Of a stretch of DNA of 50,656 bases, positions 32,473 to 44,100 are shown piece after piece; the first letter of the stretch is position 1, and every line of letters begins with the position of its first letter. A program made the position numbers and the translations under genes. The notes beneath the pieces were generated by a model, which was given only the letters and a program-made list of their open reading frames with translations, had not been told where the DNA came from and made no database searches. The DNA comes from Condylostoma magnum (taxonomy: Eukaryota > Ciliophora > Heterotrichea > Heterotrichida > Condylostomatidae), in the NCBI GenBank assembly GCA_920105805.1, contig CAKKTI010000110.1, positions 3,863 through 54,518 on the forward strand, in the 5' to 3' direction.

Positions 32473-33654
32473 CTAGTTAATTTCTGAGTAAGATCGCTTC
32501 TCAGGCAAATTATGCCGCGTTTTAACCATTACGCCGCTATGTTGATACACTCCAGCACTATTAATGTAAACACCGTGAGGCTCCCATACAGAGTAAATTT
32601 CGAATTGATTAATATCCTGTACCTTGGTCTCATCAGGTGCCTCAGTCAACTCCCCTTCCTCCAGTCCCGTCTCAGCACTCACATTAGGCAGTATATCCTA
32701 CTTATTTTTCATATTATCCAACAACAACAATTTCATGTTCTCTAAATCAGGGACACTCCCAGACACTTAGTTTGTATTAGGCCACCTGGCACTAGGCCAC
32801 ACTACATCAACTGCCCTTTCCGGTCGTTTCAAGCAAAATGAGTGTGGGTGTAAGCACACTTTGACTCCATCTATTGAGAACTCCTTCTGTATTCTCTTGG
32901 CAGTCTGCAAATCCCTTACAGTAACTATAGTGCAAAGCGTCCTATTTACATATCTGGGTATTTCCACACTTTCCACCCCTTCCCCCAGATTCATTAGCAG
33001 TTCATTGGGTTGCATCATTCTCCGTAGATTTCATATAACAACTCCGGTCCACTGGGTGTTTGGGTCTAGGGTTTTGTCTATGTACTATCTCACTGATACA
33101 AGGTTAAACTGCCCTCCGGGTATACCATGCAGCACGGCCCCTAGGTCACCGTGTAATTCTTCTTGATGGAGTCTGTAGTATAACTTCTAGGCCTCCTGCT
33201 CATTTGAAAAGCTGACAATACCACAGTGTATTGTAGTCTCTGAGGTTATATGGTCCACTACTCTAACCCTCAAAGGATGCGCCTTTAGCTTTCATAATGC
33301 GCGTTGGAGGCCTATTGATGTCATATTTGCATCCAGATGGAAAAATATAAGCGAGGGGTTTTAGTAGGGAGTTTCTTAAAAGGTCTCTGTTATATCACTT
33401 GTACTCGTGACCATTATAGAGCCTATGATCTCCTGTATGCTTGGGTGCTTTCCCTCGCTGTCGTCATCTGAGGATATAGAATCGATTAAATTTCTGTGTT
33501 ATGGAGCATAGGATCGAAGGTGGCGTACTTTTAAAACCATAAGGCATGGCCTTATGTTATACTGTTTTATCTTTTAGCGTACTTTTTATGGATCTATTTT
33601 AGTTAGACATTAGCTGGCCTTATCTAAAATTTCATTAAACTTCTATTACTCCAT
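32473..33654 (-). CDS. RRM-like domain protein, 393 aa
   Basis: ATG 33654-33652, TAG 32475-32473, then a TAA. Residues ~105-190 have a beta-alpha-beta-beta-alpha-beta look: PSLIFFHLDANMTSIGL, then HCGIVSFSNEQEAQKLYYRL. A second such unit is near 220-290 (GVVIWNLRRM, CTIVTVRDLQTAKRIQKEF). The RNP motifs are degenerate. The tail is acidic with one conserved-looking block, FEIYSVWEPHGVYIN. RNA binding is inferred from fold pattern only; the conserved RNP aromatic residues are not clear. No intron. It is the first of two closely packed minus-strand genes. Confidence 0.6.
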
Positions 33655-33696
33655 ATTTATGTTACTAGTAATTATGTGAGAAATTGGTTACTATGT

Positions 33697-34644
33697 TCAA
33701 TGTTTTCTTGTTATTTGGACTTTTGGGATGTTGTTGAGTAGTTGGTGTACTAGACCTTCTTCTTTTTTGCTTATAATAACATCGTTTATATCGATTTATG
33801 GCTTTTGGTTTCCTGGCATTATCCATTTAGTGCGGTCTTACGCACGTTGGTTTTTAGTCAACTTTAAATACTCCTTTCTTCTTCTTTCTTGAATTATGTT
33901 TGTGTATATTAAGTACCCAAACATTCCTATAAACTGCCAGAAAGTAAAGGAAAAGATGCAGATTGTTGCAGAAGCATAAGGATGCTTGTTTATGTAGTAT
34001 CTTATTCCAGTTAATTGTACTTATAGTTCTACCTTTGCATCATATACTTAAATTTCTCTTGGGTATAATAATACCTGTATTTACTGTACGTCTAAGTGCT
34101 CTTGGTTGTTTATTGGGAATTTCACTTATACTGTTTAAGTTTCATCATACATTCCTATTAGACTTGGAATAAACATAATGATTGATTTGAAATATCTAGC
34201 TACAAAATTAGTATATCTCAGCATTCCCATTCCTTTTAGCTCAATTTTATCGCTTAAATTCACTCTTATATCGAAGTTTCCCAGAGAGAAGTTGGTTTCT
34301 GTCTCTGGCATGCTTAGTTACAAGGAAAGAATATAGTTCTCATTCTGGAGAACAAATCCATCGTATATCATTCCCACCTTATAATCATTTTCTTGGTACA
34401 TAATCAACTCCTACTCCTAATAACTTATAGGCATTATGCCTAAATGTATTAAAAAGTACAAAAGTACAGAAATAAAGGTCATTCCCCCAAAAATAGCGGT
34501 CCACATTAAAAGTTTTTTCAACAGTGATACTCCTCTAGCAGAAGTATACTGCACAATAGAATTAATCCTACAGTAAAGAGGACTACTCAAAGCAACAGCG
34601 CAGTCAATCATCGAGCTTGCTATGTAATAACTGGTTGTATACAT
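33697..34644 (-). CDS. Seipin-like lipid droplet protein
   Basis: ATG 34644-34642, TGA 33699-33697 with TAG and TAA just after, 315 residues. A first membrane helix lies near residues 48-70 (FGGMTFISVLLYFLIHL). The lumenal domain carries the seipin signature: DYKVGMIYDGF, YILSLQLSMPETETNFSLG, NFDIRV. A second helix lies near 225-250 (ATICIFSFTFWQFIGMFGYL) with a basic cytosolic tail. Seipin forms rings in the ER at lipid droplet contact sites and controls triglyceride flow into growing droplets. Length and double-helix layout match the family core. Packed 42 nt upstream of the RRM-like gene and 34 nt downstream of the Tctex gene. Confidence 0.85.
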
Positions 34645-34678
34645 TTTATTATAAATGACGCAATAGATTAAATAATTA

Positions 34679-35032
34679 TCACACAGAAATTGCAAAAACA
34701 CTCGCAACACAAAACATCGTTTCATTTTCCCATCTAACAATGCATGATCCGTCTATACTTGAGTTCCAGTAGCACGTTGAGCTAATATGCACCAAACTCT
34801 CTCCTTCCTTTTTAGGAAACAAAACGCAAGTAGCGCAGAATTTAAAATCTCCACTGAGTTAATGCAGCTGATTAACAATTTCCCTGGAAACTTAATTAGA
34901 CCATGATTCTACTAGTCTGTTTTGATAGCTTCTACCTTCTAGAATGTTTGATATTGATTCCTAAATAGATGCCTCGGCTTGGGGTTTCTGTATATTTCTT
35001 ACGATGTACTCAAATTTACCTGAGTCTAACAT
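34679..35032 (-). CDS. Dynein light chain, Tctex type
   Basis: ATG 35032-35030, TGA 34681-34679 followed by TAA, 117 residues, the usual size for Tctex-1 family chains. Seen: QESISNILEGRSYQNRLVES, SNQVSREIVNQL, FKFCATCVLFPKKEG, STCYWNSSIDGSCIVRWEN, with the last strand FCVASVFAISV. These chains bind dynein intermediate chains in cytoplasmic or axonemal dynein. About 24 more residues upstream in the same frame are protein-like (LSKEWPPHNNFK) but lack an ATG; an N-terminal exon cannot be excluded. Confidence 0.88.
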
Positions 35033-35164
35033 CTTGAAATTATTATGTGGGGGCCACTCCTTAGACAGTTGATTTTTACCTATGGCATCCGGTATGGAAA
35101 AACATTGTTTTACGCTACCAAAAGAGCACTAGAGAGTAAATTTTAAGCAGAATCGGGGTATAAT

Positions 35165-35401
35165 ATGGATTTTTCGGTAGAAAGGATGAGCAAGGCTATG
35201 CAATAGCCTTAAGTTAAGCCAATGACTAAATAAGAAGCGTTAAAAGTTCTAAATCTAGGGGAAATATATGATTTGAATAAGGTAAATACAAACTATTTGT
35301 AGTATTATTAAATGAATGATCCACAGAAAGGAGGGTCATTTTATCTGCAATGTAAGTGTATTGGAGCTAAGGAATTATTGGAAAAGGAGTTAAACAAATA
35401 G
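35165..35401 (+). CDS. TIM16/PAM16, mitochondrial import motor J-like subunit
   Basis: ATG 35165, stop cluster TAG-TAA-TAA at 35399-35407, 78 residues. Matches Pam16/Magmas: TKQEALKVLNL, DLNKVNTNYLQYYQ, then GGSFYLQCKC and GAKELLEKE. The J-like domain lacks HPD, with D-L-N at the equivalent place, as in the family. Pam16 pairs with Pam18 at the inner membrane and regulates mitochondrial Hsp70 during import. The N-terminal segment is shorter than in yeast (~25 residues before the J-like fold). The next gene starts 7 nt after the first stop, in another frame. Confidence 0.9.
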
Positions 35402-35408
35402 TAATAAA

Positions 35409-36215
35409 ATGGCTTTGAGTCTGATGCATCGGTGGGGACTATCACGTAGGTAGTTTTCAACGGACTAGAAAGACACATAAGATGAGAATAAAGAGGAAGA
35501 AAAGGAAGAAAAATAGGAGAAATAGGAGAAATATGATCCCAATTATAATATATTTGGCTTTAACGAGGAGGAGGAAGAGAAAATCAAGAAGAAAATAATG
35601 AGAAACGGTAAAATGTACAGACCTTTATTTATGACAGAAGACCTAGAGTTTCCTTAATGATGAGACGATGAAACAATCATTTTTCACCCGGAAGTACCAG
35701 ATTTTGACCTCTGGATAGTTCAGTATAACTCAGAAATAAATGACTATGAAATTGTACAGAAATCTACAAAGGAGTACTTCAAGGGAAAAGCAAATAGAGT
35801 ATTGCTATTAGGCTTAGTATCAGGTCTAAGTCCGGATGATCTTAATTTTCTAGCTAAATGAGAGAAAGATGGGTATAGGTTTATAGAGAAATTTAAGCAG
35901 AAGTTAACTCCCATAGCAGCTGCAGATCCTTACATAATGCTGAGACTGGCCAGAAAACGAGACTAGAAGGAAAAGTTTACATATATAGCAGATTTTGATG
36001 CAAAGTTACTTACTTTTCTTGATATGCATCATGATATGACTGACGTGTCTATGGGGATTAAAGGTAAACGGTTCTTAGGAAGTATAGTGAATAAAGTGGT
36101 AAGATCTATAGACTATAGCTCAATGGCATGTTTGCATACTAATATGGCTGTGAGTCCTGCTAGGTACTGGCTGCTTTGTAATTGGTTTAGGACAGCTATT
36201 AGAATATTTTATTAG
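35409..36215 (+). CDS. Protein with mitochondrial presequence, function unknown, 268 aa
   Basis: ATG 35409, TAG 36213-36215 then TAA. The start MALSLMHRWGLSRRQFST is a typical mitochondrial targeting peptide: Arg, Ser, Leu and no acids, with a plausible cleavage R-x-FS. An acidic linker (ENKEEEKEEKQEK) follows. The globular part includes YRPLFMTEDLEFPQWWDD, PDFDLWIVQYNSE, PYIMLRLARKRD and DMHHDMTDVSMGIKGKRF. The WW pair is TGA-TGA. It starts 7 nt after TIM16. I do not recognise the family; a ciliate-specific mitochondrial protein is possible. Confidence 0.75.
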
Positions 36216-36317
36216 TAAAATGGAAGGTAAATATGTAGTTTGTATTGGTATATGTTAATATGATTGTAAAATATCGTAAACTGTATACTAGCAATAAGCA
36301 AGTTAAAATTGATGTAT

Positions 36318-37829
36318 CTAATTAGGGGAGAGTTGATCTAGCAGTGCTAACTTTGCCTTGATTGAAGACAAGTACATGTCTCCTACTTTTTCACTCTCAC
36401 TTACTCCTCTAGCTGACATTCTATAGGATATTAAAGCTTCCTTTTTCTGAGCAGCTTTCTCCAATTACTCTGCCTTTTCTCTAATTTTATCAACCTTTTT
36501 AATCGGATCCTTCACTAAATCTATTTCTCTTTGCCATTCCTTTAGATTCGGCATAGATTTAGTAGTTTAACTTCCTCTTTACTTTCTCATTTCAGATAAG
36601 TAATCAACAACTTTTCCTTATCTTATTTCCTATGGCTTAGGAATCATTGAATTTTCTTTGTATTTTCTAGGTTTAAATCTTTTCAGTCTTCTGCTATCAT
36701 CTGGACTGAACTCTGCCTCCTTTCCGAATTTCCCTGACCTAGCCGGATACTTTAACTTATATTTTCTTTACTCCAATTCTCTTTATTTCGCCTTGTCTAT
36801 TGAAGGTGCAAACATCTCTTTAACTAGTTCTCCGTATCTTGCTCGTTTTTGTATTAAATCTTTTCTCATATCGGCAGCTCTTTTTTTCTCCTCTCTAAGC
36901 TTTTTCTCTTGTATCAAAGCTTGGTTGTAAGTTTGGTACTATTATTAAGCATTATTTAATTAAGCTTATAGTTAGTTATTCTTTCGCTCTTTTTCATGTC
37001 TTGCATCTTATTCTTGTTTTAGCATATCAAATCTTTTAGCATGTTCTTATAGTTCTTATATATCAATAGGTTTGTAGTATTTTACACGTTTTTCAGCTAT
37101 AATCTTTTAGCGTTTCTATTCTTCTTGTAATTTATGTTATAAATCTTATTCCTCCTTTATTTAGTATAATGGCTTTTTGCCTTTGACTGCTTTATATGCT
37201 TTATCTGTTATTTCTTTTCTAGTTTTCAACTCCTCTTCACGTTGTTAGCTTTTCTCTTCAAGAATTCTTAGTCTTTCTAACTTCTCTTGTTCTTTTTATT
37301 CTTTTAGCTCTTCTTATTATCTTAATTTTTACTCCTGCTCCAATATAAGCTTTTATTCAGCATTTTTGGCTATTTAAATTCTCTTTTTCTCTCTTTGTTT
37401 CTATTTTTTCATGTATTGTTTGACTTCTTCGCTTCTTTATTTTTCAATTTCTCTTAATTCTTGATAGTATTTTTGTCTTTCCTGCTCATTATTTAAGCTT
37501 AATTTAGCATGTTGGTTATTACCAGATTCTTTGAATTTGCCTATATTGCCTTCTACAAATTTTAGCTTTTGTTCTAGTTATGTCTTATATTACTAGGCTT
37601 GTCTCAGTTTTTCTGCTCTTATATTAGCTTCGATATCAGCTTTACTTAATTTTTGCAGGTTTTCATCTGCTAAGCTTTCAAGAGAATGAATTGGCTCCGG
37701 CATTAATACTGTAGCTAATTTATCGTTAATCTTTGTATTTATTTGGTTCATTGCTTTCTATACACCCTTTATAATTCCTGGATTTATCCCTGAATTTTTC
37801 AGTTTTTGTTTGAGATGTTATGATGCCAT
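36318..37829 (-). CDS. Charged coiled-coil protein, 503 aa
   Basis: ATG 37829-37827, TAG 36320-36318, no intron. Residues ~60-370 are a long Lys/Glu/Gln coil (QERQKYYQELREIEKQRSEE). Then comes a basic, proline-containing part (RKYKLKYPARSGKFGKEAEF, RFKPRKYKENSMIPK) and a final helical part (EKAEQLEKAAQKKEALIS). Composition resembles axonemal or microtubule-bound ciliate proteins. No motif identifies it further. Divergent from the TCAB1-like gene by 36 nt. Confidence 0.7.
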
Positions 37830-37865
37830 TTATCTATATAAAATAAGAGGGCCATTTGCTTATAA

Positions 37866-38789
37866 ATGGATTGTCTGGAACTACAGCCAAATTTGATTAT
37901 TTAAATCACGCCATGCTAGTATAGTTACTTTTAAACAATGAGAATTAGTGATAGGTTTATTTCTGGGTTGCAATAAAAGTAAATTTCAGTTTGAGATGAG
38001 AATAATTGATAAGAAGTAGGGAACTGAGGGGAGAAGTAGAACGTTTATGATTATACGTTTTGTGATAACGGATTAATAATTGCTCAAAAGGAATTACCTC
38101 TGTGCTTTAGGAATTTTAAAGGTAAATTGCTGTAAACTTACCCTATACATAATCATTTGGATTAAATTTGAGGTCCTATGATGTTGAAAGTTGTGAATAA
38201 TAAAATATATACAGGAATTGGTAGAGAGGCTATAATTATTGACATAGAAAGTTGTATATAATACAGACTTAGTTTGAATGATGCTGATTTTAAGTGAAAG
38301 TGTAAAAATATCTTATCAGCAATTGATATACACGATTAAATGATAGCTCTAGGAAGTTATGATGGTAGAACTGTTGTTTTTGATATGAGAATGAATCAAA
38401 CAATATTTGCTATAGAAAGTAACGGTAAGGGTGTTGCTCAATGTAGTTTTAACAACAACAACTTGTTAATAAGCGGTAGAATGAGTTAGTATATTGATTA
38501 ATATGATATAAGATACATGAACTCCCCATTATACTAGTTCTCCTTTCCAAAGCAATAGCTAACTTATCAAAGAATCTATTTTGGCACGCAAGGTAAATAC
38601 ATTTGCTATGGTGATCAAACTGGCTAAGTTTATTTTGGTAATATGCAAACTGGGTAAATAGATTATTTTTACACTGCTCACTCAAATTCAATAAATACAG
38701 TAATAATCAATAAAGATTACATATACACATGCTCCGGAAGCAGAGATAACATGACAGAAAGTTTAATTAGAAAATGGACAATTAACTAA
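37866..38789 (+). CDS. TCAB1/WRAP53-like WD40 protein
   Basis: ATG 37866, TAA 38787-38789, 307 residues. Starts near the usual first blade (TPCQYSYFQTMRISDRFISG). It carries segments very like human TCAB1 blades: LLISGRMSQYIDQYDIRYM and PLYQFSFPKQQLTYQRIYF, aligned with the WDLRQPGYPLWSL and TNQRIYFD parts of the human protein, then GKYICYGDQTGQVYFGNMQT and YIYTCSGSRDN. TCAB1 binds the CAB box of telomerase and scaRNAs and guides telomerase RNP assembly. Ciliate macronuclei carry many telomeres, so a telomerase partner makes sense, but a scaRNA role is equally possible. Its stop lies 2-5 nt from the convergent gene's stops. Confidence 0.8.
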
Positions 38790-38794
38790 ATTTA

Positions 38795-39223
38795 TTAATT
38801 ACTGAAAGTATTAAGCTTTGTCTCTCCCTTTCTTATACTAGGAATACTTTTCCCTACAACAGAAGCTCTATAATTTTTGAACCCAGTCCCTCCTTTTAAC
38901 TATTCCTGAAACTTTTACTATCTATATGATCGTATGGATTAGCTTTATACTAACTTATGATTCCAAACATCCTAGGAAACAGTAGGATTAAAATTCTTAT
39001 TAGACAATTCTTTCTCCTTGTTTCTTTTACGTGAAATATCGCCAGTAACTTAAAATCCATCAACATACGGCTCGGAATCATATATAGGAAATTGATTTCA
39101 ACCAGATTTTTATAAAGACGGTTTCTTGAAGTAGCGTCTAAAATCAGTTTTTCCTCTTCATTACCTGCTATTAACATTCCTTCATTTAGGATTTACTACA
39201 CTTTAAACATCAATTCCTTCCAT
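38795..39223 (-). CDS. Small basic hypothetical protein, 142 aa
   Basis: ATG 39223-39221, tandem TAA-TAA at 38797-38792, 142 residues. Polar and basic with aromatic spots (NQFPIYDSEPYVDGF, GTGFKNYRASVVGKS). It resembles small disordered microtubule-associated ciliary proteins, but there is no firm signature. The upstream gene on the same strand ends 18 nt before this start, in the same frame. Confidence 0.6.
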
Positions 39224-39241
39224 TTAACAGTTATAGTTAAA

Positions 39242-39670
39242 CTAAGCATAGTTAGCTGACTGTAATTTCAGTCTTGGTTAACTCTATGCAGTTTTTTACA
39301 GTTTTCTTACCCAATCAGTTGTATTATGAGGAGATTTAGTATTATATGACCCTGTTTATAAATGTGCGTTGTTGAAATCAACGCATGTATTAGTGCACCG
39401 TGTGGTTGCAGGCTCATAATTCCTTACATAAAAGTTAATGTTCTTACTCTCAGTGCGAAAATTGTGCAAAGAAGGATGAGATAGAGGTATTGATCCATTT
39501 TACATTGCAATACCAGCATCATCTTCCATACATTAGGCTCAAATTCTGAAGCGCTCATTGGCTTGCATATTCAGAGTCTCAGTGTTTTACTTGTGTTTTC
39601 TCTGTCATTTGGGATCAGCAAGCAGATTTTTTGTTGAATATGTTTTTCTGTATGTACTCATAGCACTCAT
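39242..39670 (-). CDS. Small hypothetical protein, 142 aa
   Basis: ATG 39670-39668, TAG 39244-39242, 142 residues. Sequence MSAMSTYRKTYSTKNLL, ANERFRIWAQCMEDDAGIAM and NFYVRNYEPATTRCTN; aromatic and turn-rich, suggestive of a microtubule-bound ciliary protein (inference). The in-frame TAG and TAA after it separate it from the next gene, which continues in the same frame. A shorter end at a TAG ~50 nt earlier is possible. Confidence 0.55.
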
Positions 39671-39745
39671 TTTATGGTTTATGAAAAATTCAGGTTATAA
39701 AACCGCTAAATTTGTGAAAAATTTTACAGCATAAATTTTGGTGTA

Positions 39746-40099
39746 ATGCATAAAATAGTAGTGCTATGCTTAATTTTGATATATACTTACTCGTATGATA
39801 ATAGTAATAATCATTTGCTAAGAAGTAATTAGAAGAATTATGATAAGATTTAGTAGAGTTTTATGCAACTAAGTTAAGTTTAAACTGGGGATTCTGATGA
39901 TTTTGATGCTATAAAGGGACTGATTCTTATTGGTATTAATATTTTGATAGTAGTAATGTGTTGTGGGGCTCTATAAGGAATTTTGGCAATGAGCCGCGCT
40001 GCTAAATACCGTTTCAATCATCTAAGGAGAAACTTCTTATCTTAAATGAAGACTCCTGGGAATAGTGAGGAAATTACTGAGACTGCAGAAAAAGTTTAG
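39746..40099 (+). CDS. Small single-pass membrane protein with signal peptide
   Basis: ATG 39746. The N-terminus MHKIVVLCLILIYTYSYDNS is a clear signal peptide. An acidic stretch (TGDSDDFDAIK) precedes a membrane helix near residues 55-80 (LILIGINILIVVMCCGAL). A basic cytosolic tail (RAAKYRFNHLRRNFL) follows, then SEEITETAEKV. Stop TAG 40097-40099 gives 117 residues; TAA at 40118 would add seven. Orientation: type I. Function unknown. Divergent from the minus-strand gene at 39670 by 75 nt. Confidence 0.6.
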
Positions 40100-40250
40100 T
40101 TAATAATAAGTAATAAATAAAGTGGATTGTAAATAATTTATGAATGTTTTGCAGTGTATTAGAGAAATAACTAATTGCCTATTTAGTTAATTTTACTGAA
40201 TTAGTTGTCTAAATACTGAAATTATATATAAAACACGAATGAAAGTATTA

Positions 40251-40950
40251 TTAAAATATTATATCCTCATCTTTCTCCTCAAATCCAAACTCTTCAACTA
40301 TGGATTGATTCTCTTACAACCTTTAAGCAGCATCAGCCTCTTAATGCTTTTTCTTCTTATTTTAAATCTTCTTCCTTCTATAAAAATCTTCTCTATCCTA
40401 TTCATCCAGTTCTCTTTTAATATACTCTATATTATCTTAAATACGAGGAATTACCACATTCTCTAGAGCATTTACTCTACGTGATGTCCCCTTAATAACT
40501 TCATCTAAAGTTATATAAGAAGTTTACAATCCTGCGATTCTTACTAATAATTGCAATAAATCTTTAGATTGCTGCTCCTCCTCCTGATATACCCAATTAA
40601 GCTATGTTTGATTCTTAACCTTCACTGATTCTTGGATGAAAAATTGGAAGATATACACCAGCCACATTGGTCTATGCCAATTATACATGATAATTAGCTC
40701 GTTTGATGGTTTCTAATAGAACAGGCATAAAATTACCTGCTCCCCATCTTGCCTCTGAAAGATTCATGTAAGAAGCCTGAAATTTGTTTCCCATTTCAGA
40801 TTTAGTATCAATAATTTCATGAAGAATATCATTAAACCGCTTTTTAAGTCCATCTAGCTTCTTTTTTAGAAGACTATGTCCTTTTTAAGCTCCTTTAACT
40901 TTAATCTACTGAGCTTAAAGAGATGCACGAGAAGCCAATACTTTTGCCAT
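40251..40950 (-). CDS. V-ATPase subunit D, with a +1 frame change
   Basis: ATG 40950-40948, tandem TAA-TAA at 40253-40248, about 232 residues (human 247). Subunit D is the central rotor stalk of the vacuolar proton pump. N-terminal part: ARWGAGNFMPVLLETIKRAN, VAGVYLPIFHPR, QLGISGGG. C-terminal part: LLVRIAGLQTSYITLDEVIK, SRRVNALENVVIPRI, DREDFYRRKKIQ and the ending EKDEDIIF. The two parts are in different frames; the change lies between about 40585 and 40560, next to ATC-TAA-A (TAA at 40566-40564). Skipping the T joins GGGAAI to KDLLQLLV but leaves the helix about six residues shorter than in other species. No GT-AG intron of fitting length was found by eye. It could be an assembly or real deletion, or programmed slippage. 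Confidence 0.85.
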
Positions 40951-41182
40951 CTTAATTATTAGATAGTTTTATGCATAGTTGAATAAAGTAGTATTATTTT
41001 AGATATTTCCTATTGGTTCCTTAGTTAAGTTAAATAAACTCTTATAATCCACAAAAATTATGATATCAAAAATATTGATAAACATGCAGAAGAAGATCAT
41101 TTTATTAGTAATAAAAGTTAGTTTAGTTAATGATTTCCTTAATTAGCATTCTTTTTATAATATCTGTATATAATTTGTATAA
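40951..41182. promoter_or_regulatory. Divergent promoter region, V-ATPase D and Ca channel
   Basis: A 232-nt AT-rich gap between two divergent start codons. It must carry both promoters. No distinct element seen. Confidence 0.5.
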
Positions 41183-44100
41183 ATGAATACTGACGATTTG
41201 AAACATGACCCTGTGGTAAGGGTAAACGTAGATCTAGAAATTCTATACAAACAGCAGGTTCAGATCCATGGATAACTGGGAAAAGATTCAGTACATTTGG
41301 TATAGGATAAGTCTCCATACGTTTGTAATTCATTTGCAATAAATTCCTTATTCTTTTTAAACATCACAAATTTATACAGGAAATGAATGATACGTATAGC
41401 GATGTCTCCTTGATTTGAACGAATTATAATACTGATAATAGTATCCAACTGTGTTATTTTAGTCATGGATCCCCAAGGCACATAAGAAATAACGAAATAG
41501 ACTGAACTGTTGTACTTAGTTCTGTTTACAATAGAAATGATTATAAAAGTATCAGCAATGGGGTTTGCCTTGGAGCCATATACCTATCTAAGAGACCCTT
41601 GAAACATAATAGACTTACTAGTAGTAGTAATAGGGTGAATAGGTATTTTAAACGACGGCGGAAACATGTCCATAGTAAGAACGATAAGAGTCCTAAGACC
41701 TCTAAGAACAGTTAACAGTTTCCCTGAACTAAAAGCCTTAGTATCCTGCATTCTAAACTCTATTCCCTTACTAATCGACATATTCATACTATTACTATTT
41801 CTAATCCACATTTTTGCGATAATGGGCACTTAGATCTTTGCAGGGAAGTACGGATGGCAGTGTTTTGACATTAACGGGGATTCTACTGGTTAAGTTTGTG
41901 AATTAGATAGTGGTTGCGAGGATTTCGACTTAGGGTGTGGTAATACCGGATGCAGTGCTGATTAGTTTTGCGGAGAAGGTGATAATCCTAATTATGGGGT
42001 TACTTCTTTTGATAATGTTCTAGTAGGCTGGCTGACTATCTTCACATGCATTACACTTGAAGGGTGAAGTGATGTTATGTATTAAGGTAGAGACATACAA
42101 GGATAGATTTATATAAATGATGTCTACTTTTTACTTATTATCATCCTAGGGTCCTTTTTGGTCATCAAGCTAATTGTGACTATATTGTATATGAATTTTG
42201 TGGAAACCATGGCACAGATAAGAGCATAGTAGGAAATTGGGTCAATTATTGAGTAAAGTATGAAATAGATGTCTTTTAGAGTTGATAGTCTATAGGCAAA
42301 ATAAGGGATTTGATAAGCGTTTATGAAAATCAGAAAATTTGCCTATGGTATCGTAATGAGCTAAATTTTCAATGTTTTTATAATGTTTGTGATTATCGTT
42401 AACACTATAATAATGTCTACTGAGCATTATTTAATGTCTGATTATCATAGTGAAATATTAGTCACATCAAACTTGGTAATAACAGTCATTTTCACTGTGG
42501 AGATGCTGCTTAAAATACTAGGAATGGGATTCAAGCTATATGCTGAAGACAGAATGAACCTTTTTGATGCGTTTTTGGTTATAATTGGACTAGTGGATTT
42601 AATATTTCTCCAAAATTAGGACAGTGCTTTGTCTTCTTTTGTAGTTTTCCGGGCTTTTAGAATTTTAAGGATTTTTAAATTGGCTCGAGGATGAATTTCC
42701 TTAAGGATTTTGCTGGCTAAGATGATTAGCAGTTTGCCGTCAATAGGATATTTAGGACTATTATGCCTTCTATGCATTTTAATATACTCTTTATTAGGAA
42801 TGCAGTTGTTCAAGGACAAAATGATAGATGAGGACGGGGAAGTACTAAGATCTAATTTTGACAACTTCTTTTGAGCTACTATTACAGTGTTTTAAATAAT
42901 CACAGGGGAAAACTGGAATGAAACAATGTACTTGGCTATATATAACACCACCTGGATGGCCTCGTTGTACTTTGTTTCCCTGATTCTTATAGGAAATTAC
43001 ATACTGTTCAATCTGTTCTTAGCTATACTTATATAAAATTTCACGTAAAATCAGTATGTTTAAGTTGATATTGAATCCTTAGATAACGATGAATATGATG
43101 TAGAATAATAAAGATTAGGTACTGATACTTCAATCAATAAAATATAAAGTATTTTCAGTGTTAAAAAGGATTAGAAGCGTAAAAAGTCGATTCTAAGGGA
43201 AAAACTGAGAACGTAGTTAACTAAATCTTATGGCTCAATCATAGTAGGCAAATCTTTTAAAATATTCTCCCGAGGTAATACTATAAGACAACTATGCGTT
43301 AATATAGTTAAACATCAATTCTTCGATGCATTAACATATTGCTTTATTCTACTGTCATCAATCCTACTAGCAATGAAAGAACCTGAAATCTCCGAGTACA
43401 GCAAAACAGTTATAATGTATACTGAGTATTCCATCTTCGTATATTTCATACTAGAAGTTTTGATAAAGTCAATATCAATGGGATTTTACTAAAATGAGCA
43501 TGCTTATTTATAAGACTGGTGAAATGTTTTTGATTTTATCATAGTAATCCTATCACTATTAGACCAATTAGTAAGTTTATCAATGCAAGGTGTGATAAAT
43601 CTAGCATTTTTAAGAGCTTTCCGGGCTTTGAGACCTTTGAGAATGATTTCTAGGAACTAAAGAATGAAAAAAGTAGTTACTTCAGTTCTCAGAGCTATTC
43701 CAGTTGTGTTTAACATTTTTCTTATATCTTGCTTATTTTATCTCATTTTTGGCATTCTAGGTGTTATTTTTTTCAAAGGAACATTCCACAGTTGTAATGA
43801 TGGAGAAATATAAAGCGAGGATGAATGCACTGGACGCTTTTGAATGGAAGGTGAGTTAGTAGAGAGGCAATGGGAAAACTCAAACAATAACTTCGATAAC
43901 ATTTTTGGAGCAGTTTTAATACTATTTGAAATCTCAACCCTAGAAATGTGGCCTGATTATATGTACTAAGGAGTTGATTCGGTGGGACCTGGAAAGGCCC
44001 CTATAAGAGATAATAACCAGTACATTGCCTTATACTTTGTCTCTTTTATATTCATACTAACCTTCTTTATCATGAATTTGTACGTAAGTGCAGTTATAAA

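Noticed and set aside
35033-35110. N-terminal extension of the Tctex gene
   Set aside because: Protein-like but without an ATG in frame; no intron linking it to an upstream ATG kept the frame.
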